DNA from: Vibrio amylolyticus
GTDB lineage: Bacteria; Pseudomonadota; Gammaproteobacteria; Enterobacterales; Vibrionaceae
Direction: 5' to 3'
DNA length: 64,000 nt
Assembly (NCBI RefSeq): GCF_023145695.1
Contig: NZ_JAJHVV010000006.1
Span: 248,001 to 312,000, forward strand
This document shows, in pieces, positions 37,487 to 46,596 of the stretch. The notes beneath the pieces are model-generated. The model was not told where the DNA came from. It ran no database searches and saw nothing but the letters and a program-made list of their open reading frames with translations. Position numbers and translations under genes: made by a program. Each line of letters starts with the position of its first letter. Positions within the stretch are counted from its first letter, which is position 1.

Positions 37487-37894
37487 TTACCTTTCAAGTA
37501 TAAATACCTCAAGACATATACTGAATATAATGCAATCTTCCCATAAGGAGGGTGTTCCGGTTCTAATCGGCCCTATAGAGACGAATCGTAACCGTTTACT
37601 TTTATCTGGTCGGCAATAAAGGCGATCCCATCTGCCAGTTGTATCCTTATATACGATGATGTTAGGTGTCTTTGGGCACAGAGGTAATACGTCATTAAGA
37701 ACACGTTCAGCTGAGTTTGTGATTGAGTGACCTCCTTTTTCTTTGGATTCATCCCAAAGGATCAGCGCAATAACGTTCTGCTTAGTATCTTCACCTAGTT
37801 GAAACCGATACGGTGTTTGTTTGTTGTCGTAATCGTTGACGGCAACACGTTGACCCTTTGCCAATAATCTTGAATCGGTTATTTGATCGTACAT
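37487..37894 (-). CDS. Uncharacterised 135-residue protein
   Basis: I do not recognise this gene. The body (DNKQTPYRFQLGEDTKQNVIALILWDESKEK and NDVLPLCPKTPNIIVYKDT are parts of one soluble-looking sequence) carries no signal peptide. The tail from SLWEDCIIFSICLEVFILER turns hydrophobic and differs in style, so the original stop may have been lost by a small frameshift. It converges on the DUF1097 gene with 22 bp between stops. Confidence 0.55.
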   Translation of the reverse strand: MYDQITDSRLLAKGQRVAVNDYDNKQTPYRFQLGEDTKQNVIALILWDESKEKGGHSITNSAERVLNDVLPLCPKTPNIIVYKDTTGRWDRLYCRPDKSKRLRFVSIGPIRTGTPSLWEDCIIFSICLEVFILER

Positions 37895-38166
37895 TTAAGC
37901 CTCATTACACTAACGTTTATTGTCTTAATTAATAAGTCACTAGATAAAATCCTATTTGAGTCAGTGCGTTCGATATTCGTTGTATCGATTAGATTAGGGT
38001 TTACTCATATGCAACTTGTTGTTTTTCTACTTTGACGATAGACGTAATTGGGCAAAATGTGAAATATTTCGATTGAAAAGTGAGCGCAGTAAAGCGTGTC
38101 CATTTCTGCTTAGCGACGGGTTGGAAGTAGGCGTTGTAAATAGGCGCTGGAAATGGAAAAGGGAGG

Positions 38167-39798
38167 TTAAGTGTTCCCATTTGCCATAGTAATGGCTCTT
38201 TTTAAGGTCCAGCGAAGTAGAACAGGAATAAACTCTATCCCTTGTTCTTCACAATACGAGACGATAGCCAGAGCCAGATCCGGTTTGGCATGTTTTTTCA
38301 ATACCTTAGCAACAACTTTTTTAGCAGGTATAGGATGGTCATAGGGAATTTTCACCATGTCTCTAAAAAAGTGCTCAAACCCATGAGAATAAAGATAATG
38401 CTCAATATCCCGATCGGGCAGTTCGGTTAATCGATGTCGCTCTAGATCGTTGTCTAATAAGCTACGAACAGATGCGGAATATTTTTTTCCTGCAGCATCA
38501 CCGTCAGTGACAACATGCCAATCTATACCAAAGGCTTTGGCGACTTTTATGAGAGACTTTAGGCCAGATTGTGCAAACTCAATAATTTGAACACCCTCTG
38601 CAGCCAGATTGTAGCCACACTGATTAGCCAGTTCATTGAAAAGCCATACTTCTGTTTCTCCTTCAACCAGTAACCAGCATCTCGCAAATAGAGCACCAGA
38701 ACGATGAAAACGTATATGAAAACCGATTCGGCGCAGTTCATCTTTGCTAAAACCTTTGTTTGGTAAGCTAGTGGCAATGGTTCTGTCAGATTGTCTCACT
38801 AAACGGCGAATAGTGGACAGCGGGACTTGAGACAATAAATCACCACTATTGGTTGTGAGAATCTTTTGCATTGGTAGAAGTTGTAACAAACTCCATGCCC
38901 GGGCAAGGTGTGTTGGGTGTAGTCGTCCCTCTGGGTCTTCTAAAATGAGTAATGGCCTTGCGCAGCGACGTAAATCATTTGGCCCTTTAGCTTGTAAGTA
39001 GGCGTTTAGAAGACCCATCATAAGCAATCTAGTCGACTTATTCTTTGTTTCTTCAACGACTTGAGAAACACTTTTTTCACTAGGCGAACTACTATAAAAA
39101 AGCCCATCTCGTTGTTTTCTAGGGCTTCTACGGGTGTTACTTTTAAACGAAAAGTAGTGATCAACCAAAACACCCATTGAGTTCAAGCTACTGCGCATCT
39201 CGCCTTTGCTGACATGACCAGGCGTGGCTAACAAACGGCGACAAGTATTGTTGATTCGTTTTTCTACCCGAGTATTCACCCCTTGCTTCTCATTAAATGG
39301 ACGCTCAAAACGCCTCGAGTCTTTAAGTCGAATAACGGGGTGAAGAGACATAAGCTCATGGGCCAACTTCTCAGAATGATGCAAAGGAAGAGGATTCCCT
39401 TTCGTATCTAAAAAGGTGAACTTAGTGGTGACATCATACTGAGAAAGAGTGGCACTAACGCGATAATAAATATAAGCATTACTGTCTTCATCATAGACCC
39501 AAATGGGTTTGATTTTACGGTAGCGACCAGAACGAATTTCATGTTTGTCGGTTGATTTAAGGGCAAGGATAATTTGTAGATGTTGCGTCTGCGGGTGAGC
39601 GATAGAGTGGTCAACATGGAAATCTTGCATTTCAAATTGATAGGGCTGTCCATCTGCAGGTAGGGCAACAGATAATGCATCTAACAGTGATGATTTTCCC
39701 CAAGTATTCTCACCAATAAGGGTGGTCAGCTCCCCAAGAGGTAAAGATAAGCGTTTGATTCCTCTGAACCCAGAAATTTCAATTCGCTCAATTTGCAT
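38167..39798 (-). CDS. ybjD: YbjD-like OLD-family ATPase / TOPRIM nuclease
   Basis: 543 residues. An N-terminal SMC-type ATPase with Walker A in LIGENTWGKSSLLDALSVAL and a family-specific RLKDSRRFERPF block, ABC-like Walker B (LLILEDPEGRLHPTH), followed by a C-terminal TOPRIM domain: LVEGETEVWLF and the DxD in VVTDGDAAG. This is the layout of OLD overcoming-lysogenisation-defect nucleases and E. coli YbjD. ATG 39798 (MQIERIEISGFRG) is preferred over the in-frame TTG 39804 because AGGAG lies eight bases upstream. Some relatives are phage-defence proteins, but this one resembles the housekeeping group. Confidence 0.85.
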   Translation of the reverse strand: MQIERIEISGFRGIKRLSLPLGELTTLIGENTWGKSSLLDALSVALPADGQPYQFEMQDFHVDHSIAHPQTQHLQIILALKSTDKHEIRSGRYRKIKPIWVYDEDSNAYIYYRVSATLSQYDVTTKFTFLDTKGNPLPLHHSEKLAHELMSLHPVIRLKDSRRFERPFNEKQGVNTRVEKRINNTCRRLLATPGHVSKGEMRSSLNSMGVLVDHYFSFKSNTRRSPRKQRDGLFYSSSPSEKSVSQVVEETKNKSTRLLMMGLLNAYLQAKGPNDLRRCARPLLILEDPEGRLHPTHLARAWSLLQLLPMQKILTTNSGDLLSQVPLSTIRRLVRQSDRTIATSLPNKGFSKDELRRIGFHIRFHRSGALFARCWLLVEGETEVWLFNELANQCGYNLAAEGVQIIEFAQSGLKSLIKVAKAFGIDWHVVTDGDAAGKKYSASVRSLLDNDLERHRLTELPDRDIEHYLYSHGFEHFFRDMVKIPYDHPIPAKKVVAKVLKKHAKPDLALAIVSYCEEQGIEFIPVLLRWTLKRAITMANGNT

Positions 39799-39988
39799 AG
39801 GCAAACTCCTATCCAGACAGCACTAATGCGATTTCTATAAATCTAAGCATAATCGAAAAATGCTGAATAAGCAGACTGTTACCTCACATATCTTAGTGTT
39901 TATTTGCTTATTGTATTTTGAGCACATCCATTAACAAATTGGATCAACACATCACGAAAGGAATTTCTTTTTCAAGACCGTTTCATAA

Positions 39989-40006
39989 AAGTCACGATTC
40001 TGTCAT
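39989..40006 (+). promoter_or_regulatory. Possible Pho box upstream of the nucleotidase gene
   Basis: CTGTCAT at 40000-40006, preceded 11 bases upstream by AAGTCAC, resembles a PhoB half-site pair. It lies 41 bp before the start of a phosphoesterase gene, which makes control by phosphate plausible. The left half matches only partly. Confidence 0.3.
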
Positions 40007-40046
40007 GATTTACAGGCTAGGATGAGATGGAATAGAAGAGAAAATA

Positions 40047-41786
40047 ATGAAGAAGAATATGAAAAATAGACCAGCGACGATCATTCTGGCACACATAAAC
40101 GATACTCACTCTTACTTTGAACCTACCTCGCTTCAGTTAAACCTACAAGTTAATAACCAAAATTTGAGCCCCTATGTGAGTGCGGGTGGCTTTGCACGCA
40201 TTGCAACGAGAGCTAAGCAGTTAAAGCAGCAGGCTTGTAAACAGAATACTCCTTTTGTGTTTCTCCATGCTGGTGATTGCTTTCAAGGGACACTGTATTT
40301 TTCTCTTTTTAAAGGAAGAGCCAATGCCGACTTACTTAATGCGCTCGAAATAGATGCCATGGCACTTGGGAATCATGAGTTAGACATGGGTAATGAACCT
40401 GTAGCTCAGTTTGTCAAAAGAACAGCATTCCCTTTGTTATGCGGAAACTGGGATTTGTCCCAAGAAAGAGAAGACAAGCAGCATCGCGTGTCAGACTCAA
40501 GCAACGTATTTAGCTACTGCCCTGAACAAAAGGTAGCGCGATGGATCACCAAAGAAGATAATGGTGAACAGGTCGCTATTTTGGGCCTTTCACTGGATAA
40601 AATGGCAGATATTGCAAATCCAGACCCAGATACACCATTTGTAGACGCAAGAGAAACGGCTATACGAACTGTTGAAGCGATCAAAGCCTCTGGCATTAAC
40701 AAGATCATTTTATTAAGCCATTTGGGATATGAAGCGGACTTAAAGCTTGCTGAGGAAGTCGACGGCATCGGGTTAATCGTTGGTGGGCATAGTCATCGGT
40801 TACAAGGTGACTTTAGCTCACTTGGATTAGAAAAAGATGATGATTATGGTATTAAGGTAAACGGAACTTATATCGTTCAAGCGGGTTTTCACGCTTTGAG
40901 CATTGGGCATTGTGAAATTAAATTCAATGACGTGGGTGAAGTGACCTCTCTAATAGGGAAAAATGAACTGCTATTGGGGCGTAGACTATTCTTAGACGCA
41001 AGAATGTCGACAACGGGATCAGACGATGCTCATCTACAGGCGAGTCAATTCTTGAAAAACCACCCCAATGTTGTGGTGTGTAAAAAAGACCAAGCGACAC
41101 AAAATATTTTATTGGAAAAGTACATTCCTCGAGTTCGTAAGCTTCAAGAACAAGTTATCGCTCATGCGCCGAATAAACTTCGGCATGTACGAGTGCCTGA
41201 TGCTCAAGGAGGAAGTGAACTCGCCCCAATGGTCGCGGAATCGTTTCTCGTGGCGATGAATAGAAGAGGGCATAAGGTTGATTTTGCACTTCACAATGCG
41301 GGAGGAGTGCGAAACTCGTTAAACCCTGGTGATGTATCCGTCGCTGACGTTGCCGGAAAGTTACTGCCGTTTGCAGTCCCTATTGGAACATACCGAATAA
41401 AAGGCAAATATTTATCGAGGGTTTTGGAAGGCGCAATTAATAATGCAACCAATAATGGTGTTGTCGGTACGGGATCGGGCTCCTATCCCTATACTCATAA
41501 TCTGACGTTTAATTACGATGAATCGGCGGAATTAAATAAGAGAATACAAAACCTTAAAATACATAACGTGACAAAAGGTTGGATAGACGTTGAGCCTGAA
41601 ACGGTTTATACAGGCGCATCATCAGCCTACACGATGAAAGGAAAAGAAGGGTACGATGCCATTCTTAAAATGAGAGATGACGGTGTAGTTACGTCACTAT
41701 CAATGGCAGATTGCTTTGCTGAACTTTTGACTCATTATCCTGAAAGATTGCATCAAGTGTTTGATGCTAAAGCAATTATAAAGTAA
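40047..41786 (+). CDS. 5'-nucleotidase / 2',3'-cyclic phosphodiesterase-like metallophosphoesterase
   Basis: 579 residues. N-terminal calcineurin-type metallophosphoesterase with INDTHSYFEPT, AGDCFQGTLYF, GNHELDMG and IGGHSHR-like VGGHSHRL; C-terminal 5'-nucleotidase substrate domain (HNAGGVRNSLNPGDVSVAD and the GGSGDG-like YTGASSAYTM). It should dephosphorylate nucleotides. The start has no export signal (MKKNMKNRPATIILAHINDTH), unlike periplasmic UshA, so it may act in the cytoplasm. A possible Pho box precedes it. Confidence 0.85.
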   Translation: MKKNMKNRPATIILAHINDTHSYFEPTSLQLNLQVNNQNLSPYVSAGGFARIATRAKQLKQQACKQNTPFVFLHAGDCFQGTLYFSLFKGRANADLLNALEIDAMALGNHELDMGNEPVAQFVKRTAFPLLCGNWDLSQEREDKQHRVSDSSNVFSYCPEQKVARWITKEDNGEQVAILGLSLDKMADIANPDPDTPFVDARETAIRTVEAIKASGINKIILLSHLGYEADLKLAEEVDGIGLIVGGHSHRLQGDFSSLGLEKDDDYGIKVNGTYIVQAGFHALSIGHCEIKFNDVGEVTSLIGKNELLLGRRLFLDARMSTTGSDDAHLQASQFLKNHPNVVVCKKDQATQNILLEKYIPRVRKLQEQVIAHAPNKLRHVRVPDAQGGSELAPMVAESFLVAMNRRGHKVDFALHNAGGVRNSLNPGDVSVADVAGKLLPFAVPIGTYRIKGKYLSRVLEGAINNATNNGVVGTGSGSYPYTHNLTFNYDESAELNKRIQNLKIHNVTKGWIDVEPETVYTGASSAYTMKGKEGYDAILKMRDDGVVTSLSMADCFAELLTHYPERLHQVFDAKAIIK

Positions 41787-41872
41787 CTAATTATAATGGC
41801 TTATTCCTTGCTTATCTTAGCTTAGTCGATAGGCATCTTCATCGGAGAGGGTGCACGATGAAGGAGGTATGT

Positions 41873-41968
41873 ATGTGGAGTCGTGATTGGTTCGATGTCA
41901 TGGTCGTTATGACATGGCTGGGGTTTTGGTCAGCGTTAGTCTATTTTGCGCCGTTCTCTAGCCTGTAA
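41873..41968 (+). CDS. 31-residue single-pass membrane peptide
   Basis: Too short for routine gene calls. ATG 41873 follows a perfect AAGGAGGT with optimal spacing, and the frame ends at TAA 41966-41968. The product starts MWSRDWFDVMVV, has a hydrophobic helix (VMTWLGFWSALVYF) and ends APFSSL. An upstream ATG two codons away in another frame gives only four codons. I do not recognise it; its context, alone between the nucleotidase and a repeat, gives no functional clue. Confidence 0.6.
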   Translation: MWSRDWFDVMVVMTWLGFWSALVYFAPFSSL

Positions 41969-41989
41969 GTATTTGTAGGTCTATAAACA

Positions 41990-42130
41990 ATAGGTGCATA
42001 CCCAAGTAACTTGAGTCGCAGTGAGGCAACGCGTGAAAGAGATCCTATGAGCATATCGAATCTATGTCATTGGTGAGAATAAGCGTTGTTAATACAATTT
42101 TCACCTTCAAGTACGAGGGTATGCCTATAG
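41990..42130. repeat. ERIC-like palindromic repeat element
   Basis: About 140 bp with imperfect inverted ends: ATAGGTGCATACCC on the left and GGGTATGCCTATA on the right, followed inward by AAGTAACTTGAG and CTTCAAGTACGAG. It has no coding potential and lies between two genes. The size and structure resemble ERIC-type intergenic elements, and many Vibrio genomes carry similar dispersed copies; the exact family is not certain. Confidence 0.65.
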
Positions 42131-42236
42131 TCATACATCGAGACGATAGCGTATCTTTTCTCATATATCATTCCTATTAAATTCAATTTCTTGCTAATAT
42201 CAACACCCATTACTGCAATTCGAAATACAGGGTTTT

Positions 42237-43379
42237 ATGAAGTTCCTTCACACATCTGACTGGCACTTGGGTCGTCAATTTCACAATGTATCCTTACTAG
42301 AAGATCAAAAAGACGTTCTACGACAAATGATGGAGTACATCAGTGAAAACCCTGTAGATGCGTTGATTATTGCCGGTGATATTTACGACCGCTCTGTGCC
42401 ACCCACTGCTGCCATTGAATTGATGAACAAAACGGTGAACTATATTTGTGGTGAGCTGAAAACGCCCATTATTCTCATTCCTGGCAACCATGATGGTGCG
42501 AAACGTCTAGGGTTTGGCGCAGAGCAGATGCGTGATTCTGGCTTGCATATAATTAGCACGTTTGAAGAGATGATGAGCCCTGTTGTCATCGAGACTAAAC
42601 AAGCAGGTAAAGTAGCATTTTATGGCATGCCATATAACGATCCAGAGCTAGTCCGCTATCATTTTTCTGAGCCGGTAACGACGCATGATCAAGCTCACCA
42701 ATTCCTTGCTTCAAAACTTACATCGCAATTTGAACCGGGTCATAAAAATGTTTTATTGAGTCATTGTTATATGGATGGTGCTATTGAGTCCGATTCAGAG
42801 CGTCCATTATCAATTGGGGGTTCTGATAGAGTAAGCCATGAACACTTTAAAGCGTTTGATTACGTTGCTTTAGGCCACTTACACCAACCACAAAAAAAGG
42901 GTGAAGACTACATACGCTATTCAGGTTCGTTGATGAAATACAGTTTTTCAGAGCAACATCAAAAGAAAGGAATGACACTCGTCGAGCTTGATAGTAATGG
43001 TTTTAACTCCGCCACACATATCGACCTAACCGCACCACACCAAATGAGAATCATTGAAGACGAACTAGATAATATTCTCACTATGGGGAAAACCGATGCT
43101 AATTCACATGATTATTTGTTAGTTCGATTAACCGATAAGCATGCCATTTTGGACCCAATGGAAAAGCTAAGAAAGGTTTACCCAAATGTGCTTCATATTG
43201 AAAAGCCAGGCATGTTGATCGGTATTGAGCAGACGTTAGGTAAGGCAAGGCTCGCAAGAGGTGAAATAGATATGTTTAATGATTTTTTCTTAGAAGCCCA
43301 ACAAACTCAGCTTTCTAAAGAACAATCTGAAACTATTTCAAATGTGATTAAAGAGCTGACACAAGAGCATAAGGAATAA
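42237..43379 (+). CDS. sbcD: Exonuclease SbcD, nuclease subunit of SbcCD
   Basis: 380-residue metallophosphoesterase that cuts hairpin and double-strand ends. Metal-binding motifs: FLHTSDWHLGR, AGDIYDR, PGNHDGAKR, LLSHCYMDGA and GHLHQPQ. It is followed two bases later by sbcC, forming the usual pair (Mre11-Rad50-like complex). The start is ATG 42237. Upstream the ERIC-like repeat lies about 100 bp before the start. Confidence 0.96.
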   Translation: MKFLHTSDWHLGRQFHNVSLLEDQKDVLRQMMEYISENPVDALIIAGDIYDRSVPPTAAIELMNKTVNYICGELKTPIILIPGNHDGAKRLGFGAEQMRDSGLHIISTFEEMMSPVVIETKQAGKVAFYGMPYNDPELVRYHFSEPVTTHDQAHQFLASKLTSQFEPGHKNVLLSHCYMDGAIESDSERPLSIGGSDRVSHEHFKAFDYVALGHLHQPQKKGEDYIRYSGSLMKYSFSEQHQKKGMTLVELDSNGFNSATHIDLTAPHQMRIIEDELDNILTMGKTDANSHDYLLVRLTDKHAILDPMEKLRKVYPNVLHIEKPGMLIGIEQTLGKARLARGEIDMFNDFFLEAQQTQLSKEQSETISNVIKELTQEHKE

Positions 43380-43381
43380 TC

Positions 43382-46300
43382 ATGCAACCATTGAATTTAA
43401 CTCTGCAGGCTTTTGGTCCTTTCGCTCAATCTCAAAATATCGACTTTACGACAATGGGAAATGCACCGCTCTTTCTCATTAACGGCCCAACGGGTTCTGG
43501 AAAAAGTTCAATTTTAGATGCGATTTGCTTCGCTCTGTATGGTGAAACTACGGGGAGTGATAGAACGGGTGAACAGATGCGCTGCGATTATGCAGACACC
43601 CAGTTACTTACAGAAGTCACCTTTGAATTCAAACTTTTTAATCGGGTTTACAAAGTCGTACGCTCACCGGATCAGGAAGTACCCAAAAAGCGTGGAGAAG
43701 GGACAACGAAAAGGACCCACTCTGCAACGCTATATCAATTGGACAATGGTGAAGAGACACTACTGGCAAATAAACCCACTCCTGTACTAAAAGAGGTTAG
43801 AGGGCTAATTGGCTTAGATGTTAAGCAGTTTCGACAAGTCATGGTTTTACCACAAGGGAAATTCAGAGAGCTGTTGACGGCCACCTCTAAGGAACGAGAG
43901 CAGATCTTTGGCCAGCTTTTTCAAACGCACATCTACTCTGCTATTGAGCGAGCGCTTTTTGACCGAGCGGCAGGGATACGTAAAGCAAAAGATGAATTTG
44001 ATAATCAAACGAAAGGTGTGCTTGACGTTGCTGGTGTCGTTGATGAAAACGAGCTTGAAGTACGGTTAAAAGAGAATACCGAACAACTCACATTAGTGGA
44101 AGAACAGCTGTCTATTGCTCGAAGCACACTTGAACGTGCACAAAACGATGAAAAAAATGCACTGGACCTAGACAATCGTTTTAGTCAGCTTAAGCAGAAA
44201 AAAGAACAACTGACGCAGCACTTAGTTGGAGAAAGTCATTTTGCTGAGCTAAAAGTTCAAAGGGATAAGGCATCGTTAGCACAGTCCTTGGATGTTATCC
44301 ATTCACAATTAACGAGCAGTACCCGCTTGCTTTCAGAAAAAGAGCACGCTTTAACTCAAGCAAAAGACGTATCAGTAATAAGCGCCGAAGCAACCGTAAC
44401 GGCAAACAAAGCGTATGAAGTGGCGGCAAAACGAGTTGCCGATTTACCTGAGTTGCAGAATCAAACATTTAGTCTTGAAGCGGCGCGTTCTAAGTTAATA
44501 GAAAGACGCGAATTTGAATTACGTTTAGCGCAATCTAAGAAAGATTATACAATAGCGGAACAGAACCGAGATAATTTACAAAAAGCGATGGTCAAGTTAG
44601 AGCATGATCTCACAATAAAGAGAGCGTCATTTGATCAAGCGAAACAAAATCAACAACTTATTCCCGTTGTTTTACAAGAGTTCAATAGTCTTGTTGAGCA
44701 GCGAGAGTTAGAAAAGAAAAGTCAGGCGCTTAAAGAAACGCTTCATGGGCAAAACGAAGTTCGTTTTGTCTTAGAGAAAAAGTTGGCGATAGCGAAAGAC
44801 CAAACGTCGGTAGCCACTGCGTATGCAGATAACCTTGAATATCAATGGCATAGCACTCAGGCGGCTCAACTTGCAAAACAACTTCGATTAGGTGAACCTT
44901 GCCCCGTGTGCGGCAGCGCAGATCACCCAACCCCGGCACAATTCTTAGAAGAAGAGGTGACTAAAGACAACGTCGATGTGGCAAGAGCCCATCAATATGA
45001 GATGCAAACACTAGAAGTCAAAGCCGCTGAAAACTTAGCTGACAGTGATAAAGAGATTGCGTTAACGCAACAAGCCATTTCAGGAATTGAAGAACAGTTA
45101 CGATTAAAAGAACCGCGTACCTTTTCACAAATTACAGAGCAAATAGCGCAACTCGAGCTGCAATTAAGTGAGCTTAAAAAGTCGACACCTGAAAAAGCAG
45201 AGTTTGATCTTCAACAAGTTGAAAAACAGCTGTTAGAGGCAAAGTCGAACTTAGATAAACAGGTAGAAGTCGTTGGCGCAACTAAAATACAAATCGCTAG
45301 AGAACAGACAGAGATTGAATCACGAACGTTAGCCCATGCTAAGAAAACACATGATTTACCGAGTGTTGAAAAAGAGCTAGCTCGAATTAGACAGTTAATT
45401 GAGGAAATAACGCAACAAGAGATAATCGCCAGAACCCAAAATGAACAGGTTCAGCGAAAACTGTTGTCTGCTGAAACATTAGTAAAAGAACTCGATGAGC
45501 AGCTCCAATTATTGCAAAGACAGAAGGGTGACATTGTCACTCAATGGCAAAGTATGCTGGATACTAGCCCATTCATGGGTGAACAAGAGTACTTGCTAAG
45601 CCGACGAAGTAAGCCTGAAATCGATGTGATGGAGAGCGACATTACTCAATTTGAACAACGTCGAACGGCGTTATCGTCCGAAGTAAGCACCTTGGAAGAG
45701 AGTATAGAGGGTAAGGTCTTACCTGAGTTTGAAACGCTAACTGAAAAGAGAAAAGCGGAAGAAGCTAATTATGCAGATGTTATGGGTCGGTACACCCAAA
45801 CAAAATCTGTTCAAGATCGATACCTTGAAGTACAAAAAAAATTAGCAGTGTTACTCAAAGAAAACGAAAAACTCACCAGCGAATACAAGATCGTTGGCAC
45901 ATTGAGTGATGTAGCCAATGGTAAAACGGGATCCAAAATCAGCCTACATCGATTCGTGCTTGGTGTGCTACTTGATGATGTATTGATACAGGCTTCTATG
46001 CGTTTACGTAAAATGAGTAAAGGACGTTATGAACTCAAGCGTAAAGAGCAGAGAGCTAAAGGGAATGTTGGCTCTGGTTTAGATTTAATGGTGGAAGATG
46101 GCTACACAAGTAAACTAAGGGATGTGGCAACCCTGTCTGGTGGGGAGTCGTTCATGGCTGCGCTAGCGCTAGCATTGGGGTTATCTGATGTCGTTCAGTC
46201 TTATAGTGGTGGCATTCGTTTAGATACATTGTTTATTGATGAGGGTTTTGGAAGCCTTGACCCAGAATCACTCGATCTGGCCATTGAAACCTTGATTGAT

Positions 46301-46423
46301 CTTCAATTAGGAGGCCGAACCATCGGTATCATTTCTCACGTCAGTGAGTTAAAAGAGCAAATGCCACTAAGAGTAGATGTTGAACCCAGTCGAAAAGGCA
46401 GCGTAATTCGGTTGAATAGCTAA
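43382..46423 (+). CDS. sbcC: Exonuclease SbcC, SMC-like ATPase subunit
   Basis: 1013 residues. N-terminal Walker A in NGPTGSGKSSILDAICFAL, Q-loop in MVLPQGKFRELL, two long coiled-coil arms separated by a zinc hook (CPVC, Cys507 and Cys510), and C-terminal ABC signature LSGGESFMAALALAL with Walker B TLFIDEGFGSLD. It pairs with SbcD to process DNA hairpins and crosslinked ends. AAGGA precedes the ATG. Confidence 0.96.
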   Translation: MQPLNLTLQAFGPFAQSQNIDFTTMGNAPLFLINGPTGSGKSSILDAICFALYGETTGSDRTGEQMRCDYADTQLLTEVTFEFKLFNRVYKVVRSPDQEVPKKRGEGTTKRTHSATLYQLDNGEETLLANKPTPVLKEVRGLIGLDVKQFRQVMVLPQGKFRELLTATSKEREQIFGQLFQTHIYSAIERALFDRAAGIRKAKDEFDNQTKGVLDVAGVVDENELEVRLKENTEQLTLVEEQLSIARSTLERAQNDEKNALDLDNRFSQLKQKKEQLTQHLVGESHFAELKVQRDKASLAQSLDVIHSQLTSSTRLLSEKEHALTQAKDVSVISAEATVTANKAYEVAAKRVADLPELQNQTFSLEAARSKLIERREFELRLAQSKKDYTIAEQNRDNLQKAMVKLEHDLTIKRASFDQAKQNQQLIPVVLQEFNSLVEQRELEKKSQALKETLHGQNEVRFVLEKKLAIAKDQTSVATAYADNLEYQWHSTQAAQLAKQLRLGEPCPVCGSADHPTPAQFLEEEVTKDNVDVARAHQYEMQTLEVKAAENLADSDKEIALTQQAISGIEEQLRLKEPRTFSQITEQIAQLELQLSELKKSTPEKAEFDLQQVEKQLLEAKSNLDKQVEVVGATKIQIAREQTEIESRTLAHAKKTHDLPSVEKELARIRQLIEEITQQEIIARTQNEQVQRKLLSAETLVKELDEQLQLLQRQKGDIVTQWQSMLDTSPFMGEQEYLLSRRSKPEIDVMESDITQFEQRRTALSSEVSTLEESIEGKVLPEFETLTEKRKAEEANYADVMGRYTQTKSVQDRYLEVQKKLAVLLKENEKLTSEYKIVGTLSDVANGKTGSKISLHRFVLGVLLDDVLIQASMRLRKMSKGRYELKRKEQRAKGNVGSGLDLMVEDGYTSKLRDVATLSGGESFMAALALALGLSDVVQSYSGGIRLDTLFIDEGFGSLDPESLDLAIETLIDLQLGGRTIGIISHVSELKEQMPLRVDVEPSRKGSVIRLNS

Positions 46424-46596
46424 CTTATTGACAAAATATTGAGTATCTTCATAGAGTAAGTAAACCTAATGCGCTAACTTTAACAGAACAAGGCAGTAAT
46501 AATGGTAACTGCCATTTATCTGAAGTTCCCAATAATTGAAAAGTCATCATTTTGTATGAAATGTTGATACCAATGCATATTTACTAGGATAGTGAC

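Noticed and set aside
38167..39798. Phage-defence OLD system
   Set aside because: No adjacent UvrD-like helicase (Gabija partner), and the protein best resembles the housekeeping YbjD type.
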